A stretch of 64,000 nt of DNA from Fontivivens sp964399735 (GTDB lineage Bacteria > Zhuqueibacterota > Zhuqueibacteria > Residuimicrobiales > Krinioviventaceae): the NCBI GenBank assembly GCA_964399735.1, contig CAYNSO010000006.1, positions 11,344-75,343 on the forward strand, given 5' to 3'. The position numbers and the translations under genes are program-made. Below, one piece after another: positions 52,834 through 61,760 of this stretch. Each line of letters starts with the position of its first letter. Within the stretch, counting starts at the first letter, position 1. The notes under the pieces were generated by a model. The model was not told the DNA's origin. It did no database searches and saw only the letters and a list, made by a program, of their open reading frames with translations.

Positions 52834-53205
52834 ATGAGTAAAGTGATATTAACCGTAGACGCTTCATTAAGCGACAACCAGAGTATCAGTTTTATCCTCA
52901 CTGGCTCAGGGTATAATGTCATTGAAGCAACCAGCAGGGAAGATGCTTTTGATATATTAAATACCGAAAAAATTGATCTGATCATTGCTGACCTGAATAC
53001 CCTGAATTCCGGTGGATTGAGTTTTGTTTGTGACATTCATAATTTACCTGGTTATATCAATATCCCGATCATTGTTTTAACAGCCGAATCACGGTTTTTT
53101 AATAAATCCCTTTACAATAACTGTGGTGTTACCGACTGGATAACCAAACCTTTTTTACCGGACAAGCTGGTCAGTATAGTGAGCAAGTCGCTGCCGTCAG
53201 ATTGA
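52834..53205 (+). CDS. Degenerate response-regulator receiver-domain protein
   Basis: 123 residues, a single receiver domain. The phosphoacceptor Asp (IIADLNTLNSGGLSF), the Thr (IVLTAES) and Lys (WITKPF) are kept. The acidic pair that binds magnesium reads VDASLSD: the first Asp is present, the second is Ala. So phosphorylation may still occur but weakly, or the domain may act constitutively. It has a GGGAG ribosome site. No output domain is attached, as in CheY-type proteins. A methyltransferase gene follows 177 bases later; partner kinase unknown. Confidence 0.88.
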   Translation: MSKVILTVDASLSDNQSISFILTGSGYNVIEATSREDAFDILNTEKIDLIIADLNTLNSGGLSFVCDIHNLPGYINIPIIVLTAESRFFNKSLYNNCGVTDWITKPFLPDKLVSIVSKSLPSD

Positions 53206-53382
53206 TTGTCCGCATTTTTCTTCTGCTTGTATTTTTTCTGCCATGCTTTTTCCCCTATCCCTGTTTGTTACTCATTAGTTTTCCGTTAATTGCCTTTGAT
53301 TGTATAAATCAATTGGCAAGTACAAATTTCTTTTATAAATTATCAATCAATTTATTATTAATAACAATTTTCAGGTGCATGA

Positions 53383-54189
53383 ATGGATATAATGAATGAA
53401 TTGCCGGAAAAGCGATTCAATGAACTGGATGACCTTTTAGCATTTATCAGCATTTATGATGATGAAAATCGTACCAACGCATATCTGGCAATGTTGGAAG
53501 AAAACCGGCATAGAATAAAAAATAAAGTTTGTGTTGAAGCCGGTTGCGGTTTTGGATTAATTTCCGAATATATGGCAAAACTGGGCGCTAAAAAAGTGTA
53601 CGCTGTTGAAATGAATCCCCAGCTATACCAGATTGCCAGAGAAAGATTAAACAAATATCATAATGTGGATGTTATTTATGCGGATATGCTTGATTTCACT
53701 CCACGTGAAAAGGTTGATGTGCTGATCCATGAATTGTATGGGCAGTTATTGTACGATGAAGATATATATGTGCTGGATCGGTTAAATTTTTCTCCAAATC
53801 TGGTCTTGCCAAACCATGCTGTTCTGATGGGGGGGTGTATGAATTCTCAGGAAATGGTCGATGATACAGTAACCCCCGAAATTTTGCACAAACTTTCGGG
53901 TGCGCTGGTCTCCGGTTTGTTTGACGATGAGGATATACAATTAACTTTTCCGATTGTGCCCTGGAACTATGGCGCCAGTCATTTTGAAACCATCTGCGAT
54001 ATATCGGCGCAGGATGGTGATCTGCTTTATATGGGCTTATATATTTTGGATAACAATAAAGTGATATGCCGGGCTGGAGAATGCTCAAACTGGTCATACG
54101 TCTGGACGCCCCGCAATGGCGATCGGTTTTCTTTGAGTTTCAAACCTTCTTCCCGCGGGACCCAGGTACTATTTGACTGGCTGAAATAA
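53383..54189 (+). CDS. Class I SAM methyltransferase resembling protein arginine methyltransferases
   Basis: 268 residues. Motif I is VCVEAGCGFGLISEYMAK and the post-I acidic loop YAVEMN, then a HELYGQLLYDED segment in the place of the double-E loop of PRMTs (SExMG in eukaryotes). A beta-barrel-like C-terminal part (about 150-268) follows, also as in PRMTs. Bacterial PRMT-like proteins are scarce, and a substrate is unknown; other O/N-methylations are possible. ATG 53383 follows AGGTG. It lies downstream of a receiver-domain gene but has no tight coupling to it. Confidence 0.8.
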   Translation: MDIMNELPEKRFNELDDLLAFISIYDDENRTNAYLAMLEENRHRIKNKVCVEAGCGFGLISEYMAKLGAKKVYAVEMNPQLYQIARERLNKYHNVDVIYADMLDFTPREKVDVLIHELYGQLLYDEDIYVLDRLNFSPNLVLPNHAVLMGGCMNSQEMVDDTVTPEILHKLSGALVSGLFDDEDIQLTFPIVPWNYGASHFETICDISAQDGDLLYMGLYILDNNKVICRAGECSNWSYVWTPRNGDRFSLSFKPSSRGTQVLFDWLK

Positions 54190-54344
54190 ATGTGTGCTTT
54201 ATTCAAGAAAATTAAAATTGCTGCATGGTTCCTTGCTTGAGTGAATATCTGCTTCTGTTATTATTTTACAGCATTGTATGATTGCCTGGTACGGGTTTTC
54301 TGCCATGCCATGAATCTATTGAAAAATTCAAGTCTGACAGCAGA

Positions 54345-55049
54345 TCAAGGCATTTCAATAATTGTTCCGGTAATTGCCTCTGCCGGGGGGGAACAAAGAA
54401 AAGCAATCGTTTCAGCAATCTGTTGTGGTCTAATCCATTGCCGCGTATCGGCATTCGGCATGGCGGTTTGATTTGCATCTGTAAAAATGATTCCCGGTGC
54501 GATACAATTCGCCTGTACATTAACCGCTTTGCCTTCTTCCGCCAGTGAGCGGGTGAGGGCAATTACCCCGGCTTTGGCTACTGAATATGCTGCCCGGTTT
54601 GCTTTGGGTTGCAATGCTGCAAAAGCGGAAATAGTGATAATTTTTCCGTATTGCTGCCCGGTCATATAACTCATTGCTTCGCGGCAGCAGTAGAATGCCG
54701 CAGAGAGGTTGAGGTTCTGCATCTGCTGCCATATTTCATCACTGGTTTCGGCAATACTTTTACCGCCGCTAAACCCTCCGGCCAGGTGAACCAGGGCATC
54801 AAGCCGCTTTAATTTTTGATAAATCGCATTAAAAGCAGACTTTACCTGATCCGGCTTTGTAATATCAGCAGGGAATATTTCTATCCGCCCTGGATTATCT
54901 TGAGCTTTTGCTTGCAGCTTTTCCAAATCGTCCCGATTGCGGGCAATTGCGGCTATCGTTGCACCTTGTTGAATCAACAGTGTAGTAACACACTTGCCCA
55001 ATCCGCCAGTCGCACCGGTGATGATAATGTTTTTATTCCGTAAATCCAT
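54345..55049 (-). CDS. SDR family oxidoreductase (FabG-like)
   Basis: 234 residues with the classical SDR layout: nucleotide motif ITGATGGLGKCV (TGxxxGxG), NAG-type loop (HLAGGFSGG), catalytic Ser in ITISAFAAL and YxxxK in AAYSVAKAG, then the C-terminal region CIAPGIIFTDANQ. It oxidises or reduces an alcohol/ketone with NAD(P)(H). The substrate cannot be told from the sequence; it is somewhat short and the motif TDxN after PGI is typical of FabG-type proteins. The start is ATG 55049 with AGGA seven bases upstream. A single gene. Confidence 0.92.
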   Translation of the reverse strand: MDLRNKNIIITGATGGLGKCVTTLLIQQGATIAAIARNRDDLEKLQAKAQDNPGRIEIFPADITKPDQVKSAFNAIYQKLKRLDALVHLAGGFSGGKSIAETSDEIWQQMQNLNLSAAFYCCREAMSYMTGQQYGKIITISAFAALQPKANRAAYSVAKAGVIALTRSLAEEGKAVNVQANCIAPGIIFTDANQTAMPNADTRQWIRPQQIAETIAFLCSPPAEAITGTIIEMP

Positions 55050-55197
55050 AGTCATATCCTGATTTTTTATTTACCGCTTACAACAAAATTGCGGGGTTGT
55101 TTCATTCCCGGGCAAGTTAGATTGTATAATGAGGATAGAAAAAAATAAAATTGTAGTGTACCAGTTGCATAGAAAAAAGTTATCATAACGGCGCAAA

Positions 55198-55239
55198 ATG
55201 CCCGGCGCAGGCAAGGTTGACCTGCCATGTGCCGGGTAT
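55198..55239 (-). terminator. Possible terminator hairpin of the CotH-kinase gene
   Basis: Stem CCCGGC/GCCGGG (55201-55206, 55231-55236) continued by GCAGG/CCTGC (55207-55211, 55221-55225) with a 5-base bulge and a 9-base loop. On the minus strand it is followed by CATTTTG. It lies 21 bases past the stop codon. Confidence 0.55.
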
Positions 55240-55259
55240 GATATTGGGGGGGTACAGAA

Positions 55260-58200
55260 TTATTTCACCAGTAACATTTTGCGGGTGAGTGTATGGTGCG
55301 CACCGCTTTTTTCAGTTGCTGTTAGTTTATAAAAATATACGCCTCCGGCAACTGGTGTTCCTTTATCGCAATACCCGTTCCAGGTCACTAGATATTTTCC
55401 AGCTTGCTGCAGGCCGTTTTGCAAGGTTCTGACTTTTTGCCCCTTTATGTTATAAATATCCAGGTTTACTAGTGTATTGTTTACCAGGCTGTAACAGATA
55501 GTTGTATTGGGATTAAAAGGATTCGGATAATTCTGCGCCAACACGAAATTATCCGGTTTACCGGTTTCGTCTTTCGAAATTGCTGTTGTGATGTTCATAG
55601 CCCAGTCCACCGCGGCATCGAACAATTTCCAGCCGTTACTTGTCAGTTCGGCAGAGATGCCGTCTTTCAGAAAGAATCCCACCCGGCGCGCCGGAGCAGA
55701 TAAACCAAACATTTGTGCGCCTTGCTCATAAGCGAATATCGCGGCTTTACCGGCGTCGCCTTGCCATGATGCAATGATCTGCGCATTGTTGCCGGGTACT
55801 CCAAAAATCATCTCCTGCGGGGTATTGGTAACTTGAACTGTACCGGAGAGACCAGCTGCAGCCTGGTGTGATTGCAGATTTATTTCCAATACGGAATTTG
55901 TAACCAAACCATAATCCGTATTTTCGGTCAAATCGGTCAAGCCCATATCATCAAACAGATACGGATCCCAAAGCATTACCGGGATGGTTAAATTGCGAAA
56001 TTTTGTATTAATCGTGCCGGAATTGACCGATTCGGAGATGAGCGCCAGGTTCTTACCCGTAGCATCCGCTGCTGTAACAATGTTTTGTTCTTTGACCAGT
56101 ACAATATAATCCCGGTTCAATAACCGGGTTCTGATAGCATGATCATCGGCGCTCAGTGTTGATGCCGAAGTAACAAACAGTATTGTTACAGGGCCAACCG
56201 GCGGTTGTGGCGGTGTGTAACGACCTGAATCATCCATCCCCGGTGACCCCAATTCATATTTACTTGCCCGCCAGTTTGAAGCATTATTGGGATCAGGGTT
56301 GGTGTTGTAGCTGACCGGCGTCAGAGAGTATCCATCTCCGTCCGGGCTGGTTGGCCATGGAGCCTTGTCATCGTAGGTAACAGAAAATATAGAGTTACCG
56401 GCCGGATCGCTGAGTGTGATCTTTTCCCCGGCATTATTCAGGCTACCGTCATAATCTGCAAAGGAAGCCATGCTATATTTGCTAAAGAATTTAGTACTGT
56501 TTTTACTCAGGACAACAAAATTGCCGGGGTCAAGAAAAGCCCCATTCGGAAAAGTAAAGGAAATTCCGTCAGTAAAGGCAATGCCGGCAAGATTGATACG
56601 ATCGCTACCGGTATTCTTTATTTCAATAAATTCATAATCTTCACCGTCATTATCACCAATATCCGGCGGATGATACATAATTTCAGTAATTTTTAAATTC
56701 CCCGCTGAAAGGGTAGTATAGAATGTCACATCCTGCAATGGACTCCATGTGGAGCCATTTTTTATGCGAGCTTTGATTTGTGTAGAATTGTTAATAACCA
56801 GAGATACATTATTGCCGCCATTTCGGGCAGCAGGGTTAACAACGCCGCCTGCTTGTCTTGGATCGGAGCTATCCAGCGTATAGAATATTTCGCCATTCGT
56901 ACCGGGATTCGTTATGGAAGCATTAAATCCTTTAGCTACATTGCCACCATATTGATTAAATTGCGGTGGGGCAATGTCGGGAAATAGTCCTGCGGTCTGA
57001 TAATCATTGATGAAATAGTTGACATTATTTTGAATATTGCCGAAAACCCGGTTTACCTGATTTTGCCAATCTGTATGTGTGAATAATTGTCCCGGTAATA
57101 TTGTCCGGTTATCGTCATCCGACCATCTCTTTTGATCGGCGCGTACGGCATTTGAGATCAATGAAGAATATTGCAAAAAGCGATTTTGTAAATTATCATC
57201 AGCAAGGGCGCCATTTTGAAACATTAGTTTATAAACACAATCAGCAAACAACATTCTAAATTCCGGGCTGGTGATCATTGCTCGCCACAGGCGAGATGGA
57301 ACAGCGCGATACGAACGTCCATTTGCCAAGGAGGGGTCAGTTAGATATGGGTTGTAGCGGCTGTGTAAAAAGGATTGGGGATCATCATCTTCCAGCCAGG
57401 CTTTTTCTGCATCCCAGGCATAAAAGAAACCCGGAGCCGGCGACAGGCCGTTTTTCATAACAAATACCCAGTTATTATCCGGCCAGTCACCCACTGCGTA
57501 ATAATTTTGCAAAATCATGTATTCAGCGAATTTTTGTGCATCCAGGAATTTAATTACATTTTGATAATCGACAATATCTGTCAAATTTTCATTTTGTATC
57601 AAGCTTAACAGCACCTGGTAACGGGTATCGTCGCCAATCAATATTTCGCCGTCATCATCGCTATCCGGGTTGGACTTTGCAATCAGCCAGTCATTTTTAC
57701 TGCCGCCGTGATAATTGGCCAAATGATGCTCATCAAGCGATTCTGTAAGATTGTATAATCCCCAGTACATACCGTTAATATATAAATGAACTGATAAATT
57801 GCGAGTTCCATACCCTGAGGTTAACAACTGTGCATCACGCACCATAATATCGCGAAAATAGATATTCAGAGCTGGATTGTAGATTTTACCGGTATAGTTT
57901 TCCATGTATCCGGCGCGGAGGATCAGCGAGTTAAAATCAGCGGCTGCGCTTGCTGATGCTTGCAGCGCAGTTTTAAATACCGGTTCATCCAGACGGCCTG
58001 TGCCGTATTCCGATTTAAAATCCAGTTTAAAACTGCGTTTGCGGGTGGTTGTAACCGGTTGACTGCGAGGCTGAACTCCGCAGTTCACCTGAAAATTTTG
58101 GGTGGTATCGGCAAAAATCATTTCAATGGAACAGGGTTTTTCCCAGTCGTTATTATCGTCATAGCCGCCGTTTGGGTAAATGCCGTTAACAGTGAATAGT

Positions 58201-58700
58201 TCATCCGGTTCCACCACCAGAGATATGGCCGGTAGCGATAAGAGCGAATTTTTGATAACCGAATGATTATCCGGGTATTCGGGGTCCATTTCATAATCTG
58301 CGGCAATCGAACTGCCAAGATCGGTATACCATATTGCCGGATAACCGACCGGGTTCCCCGGTTGAACGACAATATCATCAGGAAAGATATATGTTTGTGT
58401 GTCAACATCGCTGGGATCCATTCCATTCATTACCGCAATGGCCCGTAGTATAGTGGTTTTATTGATTGTGACCGGTTCTGTATACAGGGCGCCATGTCCG
58501 GCCGAGGGGGCGCTGCCATCGGTTGTATAATATATGGACGCACCGGCAGTCGCTGTCGTTATAACCAGTTGAAATGGCGCTGAAAAATAACCACGATTAA
58601 TACTAAATTTGGTATCTTTAACCTGAGCTAATGCAAATGTTTGCCGGGTAATGAAAAATAGCAGTAAAAGCACAAACATTATTTTAATATTTTTTTTCAT
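55260..58700 (-). CDS. Secreted CotH-kinase, lamin-tail and sorting-domain protein
   Basis: 1146 residues with a signal peptide. Domains in order: chitobiase-like beta-sandwich (about 30-110, IYYTTDGSAPSAGHGALY), CotH kinase (about 160-560, with NLSVHLYINGMYWGLYNLTE and FFYAWDAEKAW catalytic acidic residues), a second chitobiase-like module (about 590-660, GEIFYTLDSSDPRQAG), a lamin tail domain (about 665-790, KITEIMYHPP, YEFIEIKNTGSDRINLAG), a flavodoxin-like region (about 830-1010) and a type IX-like sorting domain (about 1065-1146, LAQNYPNPFNPNTTICYSL). CotH proteins in Bacillus phosphorylate spore-coat proteins. In this setting it is probably an exported surface protein that could phosphorylate surface partners. 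Confidence 0.88.
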   Translation of the reverse strand: MKKNIKIMFVLLLLFFITRQTFALAQVKDTKFSINRGYFSAPFQLVITTATAGASIYYTTDGSAPSAGHGALYTEPVTINKTTILRAIAVMNGMDPSDVDTQTYIFPDDIVVQPGNPVGYPAIWYTDLGSSIAADYEMDPEYPDNHSVIKNSLLSLPAISLVVEPDELFTVNGIYPNGGYDDNNDWEKPCSIEMIFADTTQNFQVNCGVQPRSQPVTTTRKRSFKLDFKSEYGTGRLDEPVFKTALQASASAAADFNSLILRAGYMENYTGKIYNPALNIYFRDIMVRDAQLLTSGYGTRNLSVHLYINGMYWGLYNLTESLDEHHLANYHGGSKNDWLIAKSNPDSDDDGEILIGDDTRYQVLLSLIQNENLTDIVDYQNVIKFLDAQKFAEYMILQNYYAVGDWPDNNWVFVMKNGLSPAPGFFYAWDAEKAWLEDDDPQSFLHSRYNPYLTDPSLANGRSYRAVPSRLWRAMITSPEFRMLFADCVYKLMFQNGALADDNLQNRFLQYSSLISNAVRADQKRWSDDDNRTILPGQLFTHTDWQNQVNRVFGNIQNNVNYFINDYQTAGLFPDIAPPQFNQYGGNVAKGFNASITNPGTNGEIFYTLDSSDPRQAGGVVNPAARNGGNNVSLVINNSTQIKARIKNGSTWSPLQDVTFYTTLSAGNLKITEIMYHPPDIGDNDGEDYEFIEIKNTGSDRINLAGIAFTDGISFTFPNGAFLDPGNFVVLSKNSTKFFSKYSMASFADYDGSLNNAGEKITLSDPAGNSIFSVTYDDKAPWPTSPDGDGYSLTPVSYNTNPDPNNASNWRASKYELGSPGMDDSGRYTPPQPPVGPVTILFVTSASTLSADDHAIRTRLLNRDYIVLVKEQNIVTAADATGKNLALISESVNSGTINTKFRNLTIPVMLWDPYLFDDMGLTDLTENTDYGLVTNSVLEINLQSHQAAAGLSGTVQVTNTPQEMIFGVPGNNAQIIASWQGDAGKAAIFAYEQGAQMFGLSAPARRVGFFLKDGISAELTSNGWKLFDAAVDWAMNITTAISKDETGKPDNFVLAQNYPNPFNPNTTICYSLVNNTLVNLDIYNIKGQKVRTLQNGLQQAGKYLVTWNGYCDKGTPVAGGVYFYKLTATEKSGAHHTLTRKMLLVK

Positions 58701-58894
58701 GAATAATTCTCTTTTTTTGTGATGGTTTTTGTATCAGATTGACTGTCGGAGAGACCCGCTGCGGTAGTTGCCAAAGGTCAGAAACCGGCTGCAACAATAT
58801 TATCAAGCAATTAATAAACCGGTAAATATGTAATTGGTTTAGGGAGAAACCCTGATCATGACAAACTTGTCAGATATCTAGAAATTTGTTCTCT

Positions 58895-59527
58895 TTACCG
58901 AATCGCAACACCAAATTTGACCGGGAATATGACGGTACTTTTATTTTCTGTCAACAAAATATCAAACCTGCCTTCGAGAAAGAGATCGGTTCTTTTTGTA
59001 ACATCTATATCAAAACCAATTCCTATGCCGGTTGTTAATACATTTTCAGTATTTGAGGGAACATCTTGAATATCAATAGACGACTGTACCGTAATTTCTT
59101 TAAAATGCAAACGGGAATAACCAATACCGGCTGTAAAATAAGGTATTGCTTTACTGGCTTTTTTGGGTGGAAAGAGAACTTTGGTATTGAGCATAAACGA
59201 CAATATGGTCGTTTGCCCGCCATTGGCTGTTTTGTAGCCCAGACTATCTTTTATTGTTGAAATTGAAAGATCGCCATAATCAACATAATTGGTGGCGTTC
59301 AAATCGAAACTGTTGAATGTTATTTTGCCCTGTAACTCTATTCTTGGGGCAATTTGTCTGCCAATACCGGCATCAATATTAAATCCTTCACGCCAGTATT
59401 TGTTAAAGTCTTCTGGTGCATAATTTTTTGTCATGCCAACTCCGGCATAATAACTCATCTTTGCAATATCCTGAGCAACAGCCAGGGAAGCAGAAAAGCA
59501 TAAAAATAATACCAGGATTTTTTTCAT
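58895..59527 (-). CDS. Outer-membrane beta-barrel protein
   Basis: 210 residues with signal peptide (MKKILVLFLCFSASLAVAQ) and a small barrel of beta strands (YYAGVGMTKN, NIDAGIGRQIAPRIELQGKI, ILSFMLNTKVLFP, YFTAGIGYSRLHF, FLEGRFDILL, IFPVKFGVAIR) ending in an amphipathic strand, as in OmpW/OMP_b-brl proteins. No specific ligand can be inferred. Single minus-strand gene downstream of nothing obvious; the CotH gene lies beyond a 194-base gap on the same strand. Confidence 0.75.
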   Translation of the reverse strand: MKKILVLFLCFSASLAVAQDIAKMSYYAGVGMTKNYAPEDFNKYWREGFNIDAGIGRQIAPRIELQGKITFNSFDLNATNYVDYGDLSISTIKDSLGYKTANGGQTTILSFMLNTKVLFPPKKASKAIPYFTAGIGYSRLHFKEITVQSSIDIQDVPSNTENVLTTGIGIGFDIDVTKRTDLFLEGRFDILLTENKSTVIFPVKFGVAIR

Positions 59528-59788
59528 TTTTTTACCTTTTATTGTTTAATTTTTCAAATTTACATGATATTGATCAAAAATGCAAATTTTAAATTACAGA
59601 GATTTTGCTGTGTTTTGATTGCTTCTGCAAGAAATGGGTTCAAACGATATGCAATTTTTCTTTTTTATTCATGTTGTTTTTTAAATATTTTAGTTTTATT
59701 ATTTATGTATTAAACTCAACTTTACCATTATTTTTTAAAGATGATGGTAAATAAGCGGCTGTGAATTTTACATTGAAAAGGATTGCCA

Positions 59789-60784
59789 ATGTGGTTATTA
59801 TGGTCTGGATTTATTGTAATAATACTATTATTGTTGTTTCTGGATTTAGGCGTTTTTAACCGCCGTCTTCATGTTATCAAGGTTAAAGAAGCGCTTTTAT
59901 GGACTTTGTTCTGGATTGTTCTGGCGCTGTTATTTGATATTTTTATTTATTATGCTTACAAAGGCAACTGGTTCGGGCTTGGTTTGGGAGCAGATCACAT
60001 TCAATCCGGCGCCGATGCTGCCCTGAAATATTTTACCGGCTATATAATTGAAAAATCTCTAAGTATGGATAATATCTTTGTTATTGCAATGATTTTTGCT
60101 TATTTTCAAATACCCGGCATGTACCAGCACCGGGTGTTGTTTTGGGGAATTTTAGGCGCGCTGATTTTACGCGGCGTTATGATTGTAGCGGGAACTGCTC
60201 TTATTCACAAGTTTTCCTGGATGATCTTTGTTTTTGGCGCTTTTTTAATTGTAACCGCCATTAAAATGCTCATCACCCGGCATGACACCATTGATCCGGA
60301 AAAGAATGTTTTAATTAAAATCGCCAAAAAGATTTACCCTGTAACCTCGAAATTGCATGGCGGTAAATTTTTTGTACATGTAGATCAAAAACGTGCCATG
60401 ACGCCCTTGTTCCTGGTGTTATTGATTATTGAAAGCACCGATGTTTTGTTTGCAGTCGATTCGATACCGGCTATTTTTGCGGTTACAACCGATCCTTTTA
60501 TCGTCTTTACGTCCAATGTTTTTGCAATTCTTGGTTTACGCTCCCTGTATTTCGCCCTGGCCGCAATGATGGATAAATTTCGTTATTTAAAGATAAGCCT
60601 GGTTTTTATTCTGGCTTATGTCGGCGTAAAAATGATTTTTTCTCATTCTTATCCCATCCCGACGTTTGTATCTTTGAGCATTATTGCCGTTATTTTATTT
60701 GTGGGCATTGTCGCCTCTATCATGGTCAGTAATCGTGAAAAGAAAGATAAATACGACTATACAAAGCATCCTGATATTGAATAA
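59789..60784 (+). CDS. TerC family integral membrane protein
   Basis: 331 residues with about nine membrane helices. TerC hallmarks are present: EKSLSMDNIFVIAMIF in an early helix (Asp for metal), ESTDVLFAVDSIPAIFAVT later, and ILGLRSLYFALAAMMDKFRY. TerC/Alx proteins export manganese or related metals, often under manganese riboswitches; none was visible upstream. The start is ATG 59789, six bases after AAAAGGA; the TTG at 59783 is nearer to the ribosome site and less likely. Together with mntP in this window it points to manganese homeostasis. Confidence 0.92.
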   Translation: MWLLWSGFIVIILLLLFLDLGVFNRRLHVIKVKEALLWTLFWIVLALLFDIFIYYAYKGNWFGLGLGADHIQSGADAALKYFTGYIIEKSLSMDNIFVIAMIFAYFQIPGMYQHRVLFWGILGALILRGVMIVAGTALIHKFSWMIFVFGAFLIVTAIKMLITRHDTIDPEKNVLIKIAKKIYPVTSKLHGGKFFVHVDQKRAMTPLFLVLLIIESTDVLFAVDSIPAIFAVTTDPFIVFTSNVFAILGLRSLYFALAAMMDKFRYLKISLVFILAYVGVKMIFSHSYPIPTFVSLSIIAVILFVGIVASIMVSNREKKDKYDYTKHPDIE

Positions 60785-60947
60785 TCGCAACAGGTGAGGA
60801 TAGTATATTCTGACTATTAAATTTGTTAAATTAATTACCGCCTGTACAAAATGTGGCAAAATTTTAAGAATATCTGGAATTCATAAACAGGAATGGTTGT
60901 TTGAACAATAACAGCTTTTTAACATTTTTCCGGCCAGGGAACAAAAA

Positions 60948-61406
60948 ATGAGCCGGGAGAGACAATTGTTAAGGTCTTATCGTTATCCATTCAGGCCGGT
61001 TTTTGCCTCCTTATTGCAGAACCGCCTCCGGGTTTTGTGCATTTGTGGAATTGTTTTATTGTACTTGATATTCTCTTTTTGGGGTTATCAAGTCTGGTTT
61101 TGTCCGATATACACCGCCTTTGGTATTCGTTGCCCCGGTTGTGGATTGACCCATGCGATTCAAGAAATAGCGCATGGTCACTGGAAGGCAGGTTTTCATC
61201 AACACGCTTTTGCGCCAATATTTATGGCTGGCTTTGTTCTTGTGACAATCGTTTCCCTGCTTCCTGAATCCCGGCATAAAAAATGTGTTGCCTGGATTGC
61301 CGGCTTTGAACGACGTAGCGGTTTTTTCTTTTTTATCATGTTTGCCCTGGTTATGTATTGGGTTATTCGCACAGGCATTGAATTGTTAAAATACATTAAT
61401 TCATAA
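60948..61406 (+). CDS. DUF2752 family membrane protein
   Basis: 152 residues with three membrane helices. The DUF2752 signature is CPGCGLTHAIQEIAHGHW between helices 1 and 2, preceded by CPIYTAFGIR. The function of the family is not known; the CPxCG motif suggests metal or redox chemistry near the membrane. ATG 60948 has AGGGAAC upstream. It lies 31 bases before another small membrane protein, and the two are likely cotranscribed. Confidence 0.88.
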   Translation: MSRERQLLRSYRYPFRPVFASLLQNRLRVLCICGIVLLYLIFSFWGYQVWFCPIYTAFGIRCPGCGLTHAIQEIAHGHWKAGFHQHAFAPIFMAGFVLVTIVSLLPESRHKKCVAWIAGFERRSGFFFFIMFALVMYWVIRTGIELLKYINS

Positions 61407-61437
61407 ATCATCTGGAACAAAAAAAGGAGTATGACCA

Positions 61438-61701
61438 ATGATGGGATTATATTATGTACTTAGCATTGCGTCACTGGTGCTTTTCATTCTTGTGTTGATC
61501 AAGCTGTTCAAAAAAGAGGGCATTTTGTTGGGCATTCTGGGAATTATTTGCGGGCTGTACACTTTTATTTGGGGATGGATCAACCATAAAAAGCAAAATA
61601 TAACCAATATTATGATTGCCTGGTCGATTATTTTTGCAATCATGTTGTATCTGCAATTGACCGGCAAGATCAGTATGTGGAATGGAATGCCGCAATTTTA
61701 A
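61438..61701 (+). CDS. Small membrane protein, function unknown
   Basis: 87 residues with three predicted membrane helices (about 5-22, 28-47, 55-75) and a short cytoplasmic loop with HKKQNI. AAAGGAG stands nine bases upstream. The next-codon ATG (61441) could also be used. It lies behind the DUF2752 gene with 31 bases between and ends in a strong terminator. I do not recognise a family. Confidence 0.7.
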   Translation: MMGLYYVLSIASLVLFILVLIKLFKKEGILLGILGIICGLYTFIWGWINHKKQNITNIMIAWSIIFAIMLYLQLTGKISMWNGMPQF

Positions 61702-61713
61702 TCCAGTCAATTG

Positions 61714-61760
61714 GCATCCGGGAGATAGATGTCTCCCGGATGCATAAACTCTTTTTTTTT
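61714..61760. terminator. Rho-independent terminator, probably for both strands
   Basis: 12-base perfect stem, GCATCCGGGAGA (61714-61725) and TCTCCCGGATGC (61732-61743), 6-base loop, then CTTTTTTTTT (61751-61760) on the plus strand. It lies between convergent genes ending at 61701 and 61759. Confidence 0.88.

Noticed and set aside
53202..53399. 65-codon frame between the receiver and methyltransferase genes
   Set aside because: It overlaps the receiver stop codon, lacks a ribosome site and translates into a hydrophobic low-complexity sequence.
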